Below are positions 19,360 through 26,793 of a stretch of DNA of 64,000 nt, piece by piece (the first letter of the stretch is position 1; every line of letters begins with the position of its first letter). The translations under genes were made by a program, and so were the position numbers. Below the pieces are notes generated by a model that saw nothing but the letters and a program-made list of their open reading frames with translations, was not told the DNA's origin and did not search any database. Source of the DNA: Arthrobacter sp. zg-Y919 (GTDB lineage Bacteria; Actinomycetota; Actinomycetes; Actinomycetales; Micrococcaceae); contig NZ_CP126242.1 of assembly GCF_030142045.1 (NCBI RefSeq), positions 1,426,001-1,490,000 of the forward strand, read 5' to 3'.

Positions 19360-19961
19360 GGAGAGTCCTCCGGTGCGGTGAGGGTGCGGTTTTCGCGGAC
19401 GTAGGGGCCGAGGAGTTCCCGAACACGGTCCTCGACCATCTCCGGCCCGGTGCCGGACTCCAGCAGCCGGGTGGACGAATGCACGATGGCGTTGATGAGT
19501 TCGGCCGTCACCAGCGGATCCGGAACGCCCATCGCGGTCAGCGTCTCCACCAGCGGAGTGAGCAGCTGGCGGTGCATCATGGCACTTTGGTTGTCGAGTT
19601 CCTCGCCCGGGGCGACGGCGGCCAGCGCGTTCCCGACGGCGTGCTCACCCTCCGCCACCAGGCGGATGTTCGTGAGCACGTAAGCCATGATGCGGTCAGC
19701 GGGTTCCGGCTCCGCATCCATTGCTTCCCGCACCCGCTGCGTCCAGCGCGGGAAAACATCCAGCACCAGGGCATGGAGGAGGTCCTGGCGGGACTTGTAG
19801 TACTGGTAGGCGCTCGGACGGGCAAGGCCCGCCAGCGCAGCCACGTCGGCCATGCTGGGGGCCTCGCCGGTGCGGGCCAGGAGGGTGCGTGCCGCGTCCA
19901 GCAGCGCCCGCTGCTGTGCCGCCCGGTGTTCGGCCACCGTGGGCGCAGTGATTCGGGGCAC
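19356..19961 (-). CDS. TetR family transcriptional regulator
   Basis: A 201-residue one-component regulator. The N-terminal HTH is clear: ARTGEAPSMADVAALAGLAR followed by PSAYQYYKSRQDLLHALV, near residues 25-65. The C-terminal ligand/dimer domain is not assignable. It is encoded 25 bases downstream of the ABC ATPase gene and overlaps DUF3054. The natural target is its own operon; a compound palindrome at 21860-21885 upstream of the permease is the likely operator. Confidence 0.92.
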   Translation of the reverse strand: MPRITAPTVAEHRAAQQRALLDAARTLLARTGEAPSMADVAALAGLARPSAYQYYKSRQDLLHALVLDVFPRWTQRVREAMDAEPEPADRIMAYVLTNIRLVAEGEHAVGNALAAVAPGEELDNQSAMMHRQLLTPLVETLTAMGVPDPLVTAELINAIVHSSTRLLESGTGPEMVEDRVRELLGPYVRENRTLTAPEDSP

Positions 19962-19986
19962 TTATGCCCTCCTGTTCGTGCTCTGG

Positions 19987-20688
19987 CTAGCTTGAGAGGC
20001 GTCCATCCACCATCTCGACGACGCGGTCGCAGTGGTGCAGGACGTCGTGATCGTGCGTCACCATAACTGTAGCAACGCCGCGCTCATGGGTTTCCCGGGC
20101 GAGCAGGGCAACCACTTCCTGGCTGCGGGCGCGGTCCAGTGCGGCGGTCGGCTCATCCACCAGCAGCAGCGACGGCCGGTTCACGAGTGACCGCGCAATC
20201 CCGACCCGCTGGCGCTCCCCGCCGGAGAGCTGGTCGGGGCGGCTGCGGGCCTTGTGCTCCATGCCTACGGCCGCGAGGAGTTCCAGGGGATCGAGAGTGT
20301 CCCGGGAGCCCGCAAGCTTCTGTATCAGGCGCAGCTGTTCGGCGGCATTCAGCGCCGGAATCAGGTTCCCGGACTGGAACACGAAGCCGATCTCCTGCAG
20401 GCGGAACCGCGCCCGGGCTGCTTTGCTGAGCGAGCCAAGGTCCACGTTGTTCACCCGGACGGTCCCGGAATCAGGGGTGGTGAGGGCTCCGGCCACGGCC
20501 AGTAGGCTGGACTTTCCGGCCCCGGACGGGCCGACGACGGCTACCATCTCGCCCGGCCGGACGCTGAGGGAGACGTTATCCAGGGCCTGAACCGTGCTCT
20601 CGCCGTCGCCCAGGGCTAGGTTGGCCGACTCGACCAGCAGTCCGCCGGTACGCGTGCCGGCATTGCGTTCTTCGGTTGCGGTGCTCAT
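19987..20688 (-). CDS. ABC transporter ATP-binding protein (MacB/LolD type)
   Basis: A 233-residue ATPase of the FtsE/MacB/LolD group. Walker A is GPSGAGKSSLL near residue 55, the Q-loop is FVFQSGNLIPALNAAEQLRL, the signature is LSGGERQRVGIARSLV, Walker B is LLLVDEPTAALDRA, and the H-loop is TVMVTHDHDVLHHC. It pairs with the FtsX-like permease gene directly upstream (ATGA overlap 20685-20688). The system probably extrudes a hydrophobic or toxic compound, or acts on lipoproteins; the substrate is unknown. Confidence 0.93.
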   Translation of the reverse strand: MSTATEERNAGTRTGGLLVESANLALGDGESTVQALDNVSLSVRPGEMVAVVGPSGAGKSSLLAVAGALTTPDSGTVRVNNVDLGSLSKAARARFRLQEIGFVFQSGNLIPALNAAEQLRLIQKLAGSRDTLDPLELLAAVGMEHKARSRPDQLSGGERQRVGIARSLVNRPSLLLVDEPTAALDRARSQEVVALLARETHERGVATVMVTHDHDVLHHCDRVVEMVDGRLSS

Positions 20689-21830
20689 CTCTGTCCTCCA
20701 AGGGCTGCCAGGGGATCTACGCGGGAAATCCGGACGATGGCCAGGGCGGCGCCCACCAAACCCAGGGTGATCGTCAGGACCGTGGCCGTCAGGATGGGAG
20801 TGGCCTCAAGGGCGAAGGGCATGGCCGTACCGCCCAGTCCGGCACCCATGGCGAGGCCGGCCAGTATGCCGACGATGGTGGAGGCGACCAGGATGATGGC
20901 CGCCTGGAGCAGCCCGTCACGCAGCAGGTATCCGGTGGAGGCGCCCACAGCGCGCAGCACCGCGAGTTCATACTTCCGCTGGATGGTCCAGACCGTGAAG
21001 AACGCGCCCACCACCAGGGCACAGATGGCGTACAGGAAGATCTGGATCATTTCCAGGGTCATGGTTTCGGCGGAGTAGCCGGGGGAGGCGTTGAAGGATT
21101 CCGCCAGGGTCGAGGTAACTGTTCCGGCGGCTTCATCGCCGGCGGCGAAATCGATCTCCACACCGTCGGCTGCCTTCAGGGCAATGGTGCTGGCGGTGTC
21201 GAAGTCGACGCCGGACACGGTATCAGCGGTCGGCGCCCCGGGGGCACTCTGTCCGCTGGCCAGATACTGCCAGGTGTCCAGCGGCAGGTAGGCCAGGTCA
21301 ACGTGCCCGAAGGTCTCCTGCCCATCGGTGTAGCCCACGACGGTCAGTTCGACGCCGATCCGTTCCAGGGTGACGACGTCGCCGATGTCCAGGCCTTCGT
21401 CGGCGGCGGTGGCGGAAACGACGATCTCGTCGGGGGCGGCAATGCTGCGGCCTTCACCGACCGTCGGCGCCAGGAAGGAACCGTCCTCGATCCCGAACAG
21501 CGCCAGGTCCACCTGGGTGCCGTTGCCGGTGGTGCCGTTCATCATGGCGGTGCCCATCAGGGCGGCCTCCGCGACGCCGGGCTGTTCGGCCCACACCGCA
21601 GCCTGGTGCTCGTCCACCACACTGCGGGAGAAGGCATTGTCGGTTTTGGTGCCTTCATTGAAGGCAAAGGCGGTTGCCGGCATGGCCTTCAGGCCGGACA
21701 CGCCGTCGTTAACGAGTCCGGAGGACAGACCGGACAGCAGGACCATAAGTACGGCAATGAGCGCGACGACGCCACCCATCAATCCGAACCTGGCCCGGGC
21801 AAAGCGCAACTCGCGCAGCGCTAGGAACAT
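20685..21830 (-). CDS. ABC transporter permease, FtsX/MacB-like
   Basis: A 381-residue permease. I chose ATG at 21830 (MFLALRELRFARARFGLMGG), because the open frame upstream lacks protein-like sequence. It has one N-terminal helix (VVALIAVLMVLLSGLSSGLV), a large extracytoplasmic domain of about 200 residues, and three C-terminal helices (FLYAICALVVGAFFTVWTI, AIILVASTIVGILAGLAMG and TATVLTITLGLVGAALAIVR) ending in SRVDPLAALGGQR. This 1+3 topology is the FtsX/MacB pattern. It is the first gene of the permease-ATPase-TetR-DUF3054 unit. Confidence 0.9.
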   Translation of the reverse strand: MFLALRELRFARARFGLMGGVVALIAVLMVLLSGLSSGLVNDGVSGLKAMPATAFAFNEGTKTDNAFSRSVVDEHQAAVWAEQPGVAEAALMGTAMMNGTTGNGTQVDLALFGIEDGSFLAPTVGEGRSIAAPDEIVVSATAADEGLDIGDVVTLERIGVELTVVGYTDGQETFGHVDLAYLPLDTWQYLASGQSAPGAPTADTVSGVDFDTASTIALKAADGVEIDFAAGDEAAGTVTSTLAESFNASPGYSAETMTLEMIQIFLYAICALVVGAFFTVWTIQRKYELAVLRAVGASTGYLLRDGLLQAAIILVASTIVGILAGLAMGAGLGGTAMPFALEATPILTATVLTITLGLVGAALAIVRISRVDPLAALGGQR

Positions 21831-21859
21831 CGGAACCCCTTGATTGAATCGGAACGTTG

Positions 21860-21885
21860 CCAACACGGTGTTGGTAACATACCAA
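21860..21885. promoter_or_regulatory. Compound palindromic operator upstream of ABC/TetR operon
   Basis: Two overlapping inverted repeats share TTGG: CCAACAC-G-GTGTTGG (21860-21874) and TTGGTA-ACA-TACCAA (21871-21885). They lie about 30-55 bases upstream of the permease ATG, in the spacer shared with the divergent flippase gene. The size and symmetry suit a TetR dimer pair. Confidence 0.6.
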
Positions 21886-21960
21886 CATAATGTCAGAAAG
21901 AGTCGGCCGGGGTGAAATGCGCACCCTGCACTTGCCGGGGCCGGGGGGTGGCTGACATGG

Positions 21961-23142
21961 ATGCAGTTCGTCTGCTGTGCTTGTTCCATGCCCAGGCATG
22001 GAACTTCGGCACGCGGCTCCGGACGTCCGGCCCGACGGTGGAGGTACGTGCGTCGGCTGGGCATAGTGGTGCTGCTGGTGCTGATTTTTGAATACGTCGT
22101 CCTGCCGCAGCTGGTGGGCACCGACAATGTGCTCCGGTCATTGGTCCGCTTGCCGCTGTTCGTGCTCGTCGGGGCCGTGTGCCTGGAAGTGGGCTCCTGG
22201 CTCAGCTACAGCGCCCTGACACGGGTCGTGCTGCCCGGCACCTCGCGGCCCTCTTATTTCACGCTGGTACGGATCGACCTGTGCGACACCGCCATCAACC
22301 ATGTGGTGCCGGGTGGGGGAACGACGTCGGCCGCAGCCCGGTTCCGGCTGCTGACCCTGGCCGGGACGCCGCCACAGGATGCGCTCAGCGCCGCCACCAT
22401 CCAGGTTCTGGGTGCGAACCTGGTGCTCGGCGCCTTGTTCGGGCTGGGGTTGCTGTCCATGCTGGGGAAGGTGAATACGAGCCGCGACTACGCGGCCGCC
22501 GGGATAGTGGTGCTGGTGCTTTTCGCAGCGGTGGTGGCGCTGCTGACCATCCTGGACCGGCACCTGCAGGGGGCGGTGCGCACAGCGCGCGCGGTGGCGC
22601 GGGCGGTTCCGGGGCTCCATGAGGACTCCGCCGAGAGGTTTGTCCGGACGGTGGCAGATGAAACACGGATGTTCCGTGCCCACCCGCGCCGGCTGCTGGC
22701 CGGGATCTCACTGGCAACACTGCGGTGGATCCTCGATGCCGCCTGCCTGTGGGTGTTGCTGGCCGCGTTCGGCCACGTGCTGGGGCCGGGCGAGCTGCTG
22801 GTGGCTTATTCGCTGGCGGGGCTGGTGGCGATGGTTCCGCTGACCCCCGGTGGGGTGGGCCTGGTGGAAGGGCTGCTGGTGCCTACGCTGGCGGGCTTCG
22901 GAACGCCGTCGGGCATCGCGGTCCTGGGCGTCCTGTCGTGGCGGATCATCCAGTTTTGGCTGCCGATCCCGGTGGGGGCGCTGGCCTATCTGTCACTGCG
23001 ATTTGGGGTGCTGCGCCACGGACACCGCGGACGCCGGGAGATAGTCCTCACCGGCGCCCGCGGTGCCGCGGCTCAGCAGGCGGGCACTCAGGACCAGATG
23101 TCGTCCCCGCGCAGCGTGGCGTCGGCGCCGCCGTCGGTGTAG
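21961..23142 (+). CDS. Lysylphosphatidylglycerol synthase transmembrane (flippase-like) protein
   Basis: A polytopic membrane protein of the UPF0104 / LPG-synthase TM family, up to 393 residues with about 8 helices. Family marks are NHVVPGGGTTSAAARFRLL and VAMVPLTPGGVGLVEGLLVPTL. It lacks the cytoplasmic lysyl-transfer domain of full MprF, so it is more likely a lipid-linked flippase or membrane factor than a synthase. The start is uncertain: ATG 21961 begins a basic Cys/Arg-rich leader, whereas GTG 22048 follows a GGTGGAGG site and begins just before helix 1. Its 3' end overlaps the convergent SDR gene by 55 bases. Confidence 0.82.
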   Translation: MQFVCCACSMPRHGTSARGSGRPARRWRYVRRLGIVVLLVLIFEYVVLPQLVGTDNVLRSLVRLPLFVLVGAVCLEVGSWLSYSALTRVVLPGTSRPSYFTLVRIDLCDTAINHVVPGGGTTSAAARFRLLTLAGTPPQDALSAATIQVLGANLVLGALFGLGLLSMLGKVNTSRDYAAAGIVVLVLFAAVVALLTILDRHLQGAVRTARAVARAVPGLHEDSAERFVRTVADETRMFRAHPRRLLAGISLATLRWILDAACLWVLLAAFGHVLGPGELLVAYSLAGLVAMVPLTPGGVGLVEGLLVPTLAGFGTPSGIAVLGVLSWRIIQFWLPIPVGALAYLSLRFGVLRHGHRGRREIVLTGARGAAAQQAGTQDQMSSPRSVASAPPSV

Positions 23143-23873
23143 ATGGTCTGTCCCGTGGTGTGGGTGTTCTCCTCGGAGGTCAGCCAGACCAGGAGACGGG
23201 CGATGACCTCCGGTTCGGAGTGGCCGTTCAGCGGCATGGGCACATTGGCATCCACCATGGCCCGTCCCTCAGGAGTGGACAGCAGGTCGCGCGTCATGGC
23301 GGAGGTCACGGTGCCGGGTGCCACGGCGTTCAGCGGGATGCCGGCGCCGGCAAAGGCGGGGCTGATGCTTTCGCGGCGGACCCAGCGGCTCAGGGCACGC
23401 TTGCTGGAGGGGTAGTTCAGGTAGCCGGTCTGGGGACCGGCGTCGGCGAGCTCCTGGCCGATCCGCAGGGCTTCCTCTTCGTTGCCGGCGAGCATGGCGT
23501 CGACGAGTTCGGGGGAGTTGGCCTGCAGGCTGGCCATGGAACTGACGACGGCGGCGCGGGGTGCGCTGCTCTTCGCCAGGGTCGGAGCCAGTTCGGTCAG
23601 GAAATCGGTGACGCCGAAGAAGTTCACGGCAACGGTGATCGGGGCGGGGGCGGAGATGCCGGCGCAGGCGATCACGGCGTCGACGTTGCCACCGGCAAGT
23701 TCAATAGCTTTGGCGACGGCGGCGGAGCGGCCCTCGGGCTTGCTGAGGTCCGCTTCGACGTCGGCGTTGCGCAGGTCGACACCGATGACGGTGTTGCCGC
23801 GCTCCTTCAGGATGGCGGCGGTGGCTGCTCCGATGCCTGAAGCTGATCCGGTCACAATATAGGTTCTAGTCAT
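23088..23873 (-). CDS. SDR family NAD(P)-dependent oxidoreductase
   Basis: A 261-residue short-chain dehydrogenase, most like 3-alpha-hydroxysteroid dehydrogenase/carbonyl reductases. Cofactor motif TGSASGIG lies at residues 8-15, Asp-Leu (GVDLRNADVEADL) follows the second strand, and VIACAGIS replaces the common NNAG. Catalytic Ser is in VVSSMAS, Tyr-x3-Lys in YPSSKRAL, and a PGTVTSAMT loop follows. The insertion between Ser and Tyr (about 35 residues) matches the 3-alpha-HSD subgroup. The substrate is unknown. Confidence 0.9.
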   Translation of the reverse strand: MTRTYIVTGSASGIGAATAAILKERGNTVIGVDLRNADVEADLSKPEGRSAAVAKAIELAGGNVDAVIACAGISAPAPITVAVNFFGVTDFLTELAPTLAKSSAPRAAVVSSMASLQANSPELVDAMLAGNEEEALRIGQELADAGPQTGYLNYPSSKRALSRWVRRESISPAFAGAGIPLNAVAPGTVTSAMTRDLLSTPEGRAMVDANVPMPLNGHSEPEVIARLLVWLTSEENTHTTGQTIYTDGGADATLRGDDIWS

Positions 23874-23910
23874 GTTTACAGTGTAGACCTGTCAGGCCTG
23901 CCGGTGGGCT

Positions 23911-24258
23911 TCAGTGGAGCAGCTGCTGCCAGTCCGCGGGCACCCGGTCGGCGGGTCCAGGAACGGACTGCCCGAACGGATGGTGTGCGGGCGGGGCCAG
24001 TTCCGGTCCGGCGAAGACCGAGGAATCCGCATAGTTCCAGAACCAGTCCTCGCCGGGCTCGAAGCTCCGGATCACGGGGTGCCCGGTTTGCTGCTCATGC
24101 AGGGTCGCGTGTTGCCCGGGGGAGCTGTCGCAGCAGCCGATGTGCCCGCATTCGGCGCACCGGCGCAGGTGGTACCACCACCCCTGGAGCTGGTCGCATT
24201 CCACACAGCCGGGACCGCTGGGTGGTACTTCCTGGTTGATGCCGGGCAGGGGATCCAT
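23911..24258 (-). CDS. UBP-type zinc finger domain protein
   Basis: A 115-residue protein dominated by a zinc finger of the ubiquitin-hydrolase (ZnF-UBP) type: GCVECDQLQGWWYHLRRCAE, then CGHIGCCDSSPGQHATLHEQ and TGHPVIRSFEPGEDWFWNY. All expected Cys/His ligands are visible. Such stand-alone domains are frequent in actinobacteria; their role is unknown and is not tied to ubiquitin. I chose ATG at 24258, preceded by AAGGAG; an upstream in-frame ATG lacks one. It lies 37 bases downstream of the SDR gene. Confidence 0.88.
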   Translation of the reverse strand: MDPLPGINQEVPPSGPGCVECDQLQGWWYHLRRCAECGHIGCCDSSPGQHATLHEQQTGHPVIRSFEPGEDWFWNYADSSVFAGPELAPPAHHPFGQSVPGPADRVPADWQQLLH

Positions 24259-24400
24259 AAGGGTGCTCCTTCCGTGTTGCACAGCTGTCGGTGCACTGGC
24301 GGAACTGCCGGCGCCGTGCACTCCACGCTAGCCATCCGGCCGGCCCGGCAACAGGTGCAAGGTTTCCGGTGGCGCCTGACGACCTGCAGATGGTGTCCCC

Positions 24401-25639
24401 TTAGAGGGATGCCGCCCGGCGTTGCAGCACCTCGCGTTCGCGGAGGTTCTTGGCGAGGCGTGCAGCCGTGGTGAATTCCGCACGGGCTTCGTCGGTCCGG
24501 CCCAGGCGCGCGAGCAGTTCGGCGCGCACACTGGGCAGCAGGTGGGACCCGGACAGCGTTCCCTCCAGACCGTTCACGATGGCGAGGCCCGCCTCGGGGC
24601 CGGTGGCCATCGATACCGCTACGGCACGGTTGAGTTCGACCACCGGGCTGGGGGAAATGCGTGCCAGCGCTTCGTAGAGGACCACAATGCGCGGCCAGTC
24701 GGTGTCGTCCGCGCGGGCGGCGGTGGCATGGCATTCGGCGATGGCCGCCTGCAGGGCGTAGCTGCCCCGGGCTCGGCCCAGTCCGCCCGCCAGACGGTCG
24801 GCGCTGGCCAGTGATGCCCGGCCGCGTTCTATCTGCGCCCGGTCCCAGCGGGTGCGGTCCTGGTCCGCCAGCAGGACCGGCCCGCCGTCAGGACCCGAGC
24901 GGGCAGCGAAGCGCGAGGCAGAGAACTCCATGAGGGCGACCAGGGCATGTGCTTCGGGTACCCGCGGAATAAGACCGGTGAGGATCCGCCCGATCCGCAG
25001 TGCCTCGGCTGCAAGGGCCGGGCGGGTCCAAGTCTCTCCGGTGGTTGCCGCGTACCCCTCGGTGAACATCAGGTAGATGACGTGCAGCACGCCGCGCAGC
25101 CGCGGCGTCCATTCATTGGGTTCGGGCGGCTCAAAGGGAACCCGGGCTGCGGCAAGGGTTTTCTTGGCCCGGACAATGCGCTGCTGCACTGTGGCCACCG
25201 GCACCAGGAACAGCCGGGCGATCTCCTCGGCGCTGAGTGAGCCTACGACCCGCAGCGTCAGCGCAATCTGCGCCTCGGTGGAAAGCACCGGATGGCAGGC
25301 AGTAAAGAGCAGCCGGAGCACGTCGTCCGGCAGTGGGTCCCACTCCGGGGCGGCCTCGTCCTGAATCCCGCGTGCCAGCAGTTCGTAGCGGTCCTGCAGC
25401 AGCCCAGCCCGCCGCCACCTGTCAATGGCCCGCCGTTTAGCCACGGCAGTGATCCAGGCGCCGGGGTTGCGGGGAATGCCTGTCCGGCTCCAGGCGACCA
25501 GCGCGTCGGCGACGGCGTCCTGAGCCGCGTCTTCAGCCAGGCCGACGTCGCCGGTCACCCTGGCCAGGGCGGCAACAATCCGGGCCCCTTCGATGTGCCA
25601 GAGCGCATCGACCCGACCCCTGACTGCTGCCTGATCCAC
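24401..25639 (-). CDS. ECF RNA polymerase sigma factor with C-terminal TPR-like domain (ECF42-like)
   Basis: A 412-residue sigma factor, much longer than ordinary ECFs. Region 2 lies near residues 10-75 (AARIVAALARVTGDVGLAED, then AWITAVAKRRAIDRWRRA). Region 4 is TLRVVGSLSAEEIARLFLVP, then VATVQQRIVRAKKTLA. A C-terminal helical, TPR-like domain of about 200 residues follows (DQDRTRWDRAQIERGRASL, ARGSYALQAAIAECHATA). This architecture plus an adjacent YciI/DGPF gene defines ECF42. There is no anti-sigma gene, so the C-terminal extension probably controls activity. It starts with GTG 13 bases after the YciI stop. Confidence 0.9.
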   Translation of the reverse strand: MDQAAVRGRVDALWHIEGARIVAALARVTGDVGLAEDAAQDAVADALVAWSRTGIPRNPGAWITAVAKRRAIDRWRRAGLLQDRYELLARGIQDEAAPEWDPLPDDVLRLLFTACHPVLSTEAQIALTLRVVGSLSAEEIARLFLVPVATVQQRIVRAKKTLAAARVPFEPPEPNEWTPRLRGVLHVIYLMFTEGYAATTGETWTRPALAAEALRIGRILTGLIPRVPEAHALVALMEFSASRFAARSGPDGGPVLLADQDRTRWDRAQIERGRASLASADRLAGGLGRARGSYALQAAIAECHATAARADDTDWPRIVVLYEALARISPSPVVELNRAVAVSMATGPEAGLAIVNGLEGTLSGSHLLPSVRAELLARLGRTDEARAEFTTAARLAKNLREREVLQRRAASL

Positions 25640-25652
25640 GGTTACCTGTTTT

Positions 25653-26096
25653 CTACTTGTTTTCCGCGTTCAGCTTCTCTTCTTCCTTCCGCCACAGCTC
25701 TTCCTTCTGGATGTATTCGTTGTCCGCAAAGTCGGCGAAATCGGAGGCTTCCGTCACGCGGCGCACTTCCAGCTTTGATCCGGGACCCAGCGGGCAGCGG
25801 CGGGCCCACTCGGCGGCTTCCTCGCGGGAGCCCACCTGCACGATCCAGAACCCGTTGAAAAGCTCATGGGTTTCCCCGTAGGGCCCGTCGGTGATCAGCG
25901 GCGGATCCTCGGCAAAATCCACCACGAATCCGCTGCCCTCGGAGATATCCGCCAGGCCTTCACCGCCCAGCATCACGCCGGCGTTGATCATGGATTCGTT
26001 GTAGGCGCCCATCTGGTTGATGATCTGCTCGAAGGGGATGTCCTTGGAGGCTTTCACTGCCTCGTCGGTGGCCCGCATGGTGAACATGTACTTCAT
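25653..26096 (-). CDS. YciI family (DGPF) protein
   Basis: A 147-residue dimeric ferredoxin-like-fold protein of the YCII/DGPF type. Family marks are MKYMFTMRATDEAVKAS at the N-terminus, the DGPYGETHELFNGFWIVQV motif (a variant of DGPFAE), and EAAEWARRCPLGPGSKLEVR. These proteins accompany ECF42 sigma factors and are usual members of their regulon. It is directly upstream of the sigma gene on the same strand (13 bases), so they form an operon. The biochemical activity is not established. Confidence 0.9.
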   Translation of the reverse strand: MKYMFTMRATDEAVKASKDIPFEQIINQMGAYNESMINAGVMLGGEGLADISEGSGFVVDFAEDPPLITDGPYGETHELFNGFWIVQVGSREEAAEWARRCPLGPGSKLEVRRVTEASDFADFADNEYIQKEELWRKEEEKLNAENK

Positions 26097-26228
26097 GGCA
26101 CTCTCCTTGCTGTCTGATTCCTGGAAGGTGCTGCTGCGCCTCCTACTATGACGTCGAGCGGGCAGGATGAATATCGACAGCGCGCAAAAAATCTTTTCCT
26201 CCTGCCGTGCCTGAGGGCCCGGGCGGAA

Positions 26229-26612
26229 CTATTGCGCGAGCTCCCAGATATGGCCGTCCGGGTCCTGGAAGCTGGCGGTACGGGGACCCCACGGCCGGTC
26301 CATCGGCCCGTTAAGCAGCCGCACCCCGCGCCGGACAAGGTTCTCGCACAGGGCGTCGACGTCCCGGACCGGAACGGTCAGCTGGAAGCGGCAACCGGCT
26401 CCGGCGCCGCCCACTTCAGCGGGAGCGATCAACTCGGGCGCAGCCGTCGTCACCAGAAGGTTGACGAGGACGTCGCCGAACTTAAAAACCACCGAGTCCT
26501 CGTCTTCGAAGATCACTGGAAGGCCAAGGATGTCCTGGTAGAAATACTTCGCGGCGGCAGTATCCTCGACGAACATCGTGACGGCGGCGATGCCTGTGGC
26601 CCATGGCTGCAT
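26229..26612 (-). CDS. VOC (glyoxalase/bleomycin resistance-like) family protein
   Basis: A 127-residue protein with two beta-alpha-beta-beta-beta modules: AVTMFVEDTAAAKYFYQDIL, then FKFGDVLVNLLVTTAAPEL, and FQLTVPVRDVDALCENLVRR, ending in FQDPDGHIWELAQ. I chose ATG at 26612 with AGGAG six bases upstream. Substrate and metal use cannot be assigned. It lies 132 bases upstream of the YciI/sigma operon on the same strand. VOC and YciI proteins often accompany ECF41/42 sigma factors, so it may belong to the same regulon. Confidence 0.9.
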   Translation of the reverse strand: MQPWATGIAAVTMFVEDTAAAKYFYQDILGLPVIFEDEDSVVFKFGDVLVNLLVTTAAPELIAPAEVGGAGAGCRFQLTVPVRDVDALCENLVRRGVRLLNGPMDRPWGPRTASFQDPDGHIWELAQ

Positions 26613-26793
26613 GCGAAACTCCTCTGTCTGGCTGCGATGCTCCATGCGGCACGGTAACTTCACCGGGGACCGGCACGCAACGGGCAGCGGAGGCCCGTTG
26701 GTTCCCGAAGTTCCCTGTGCGGACGACGGCGTTGTCCGCACCCGATTGCGCCCCGCGTTCCGGGCCGGGAGGCGGGGTTCTACAGTGTGGTGC

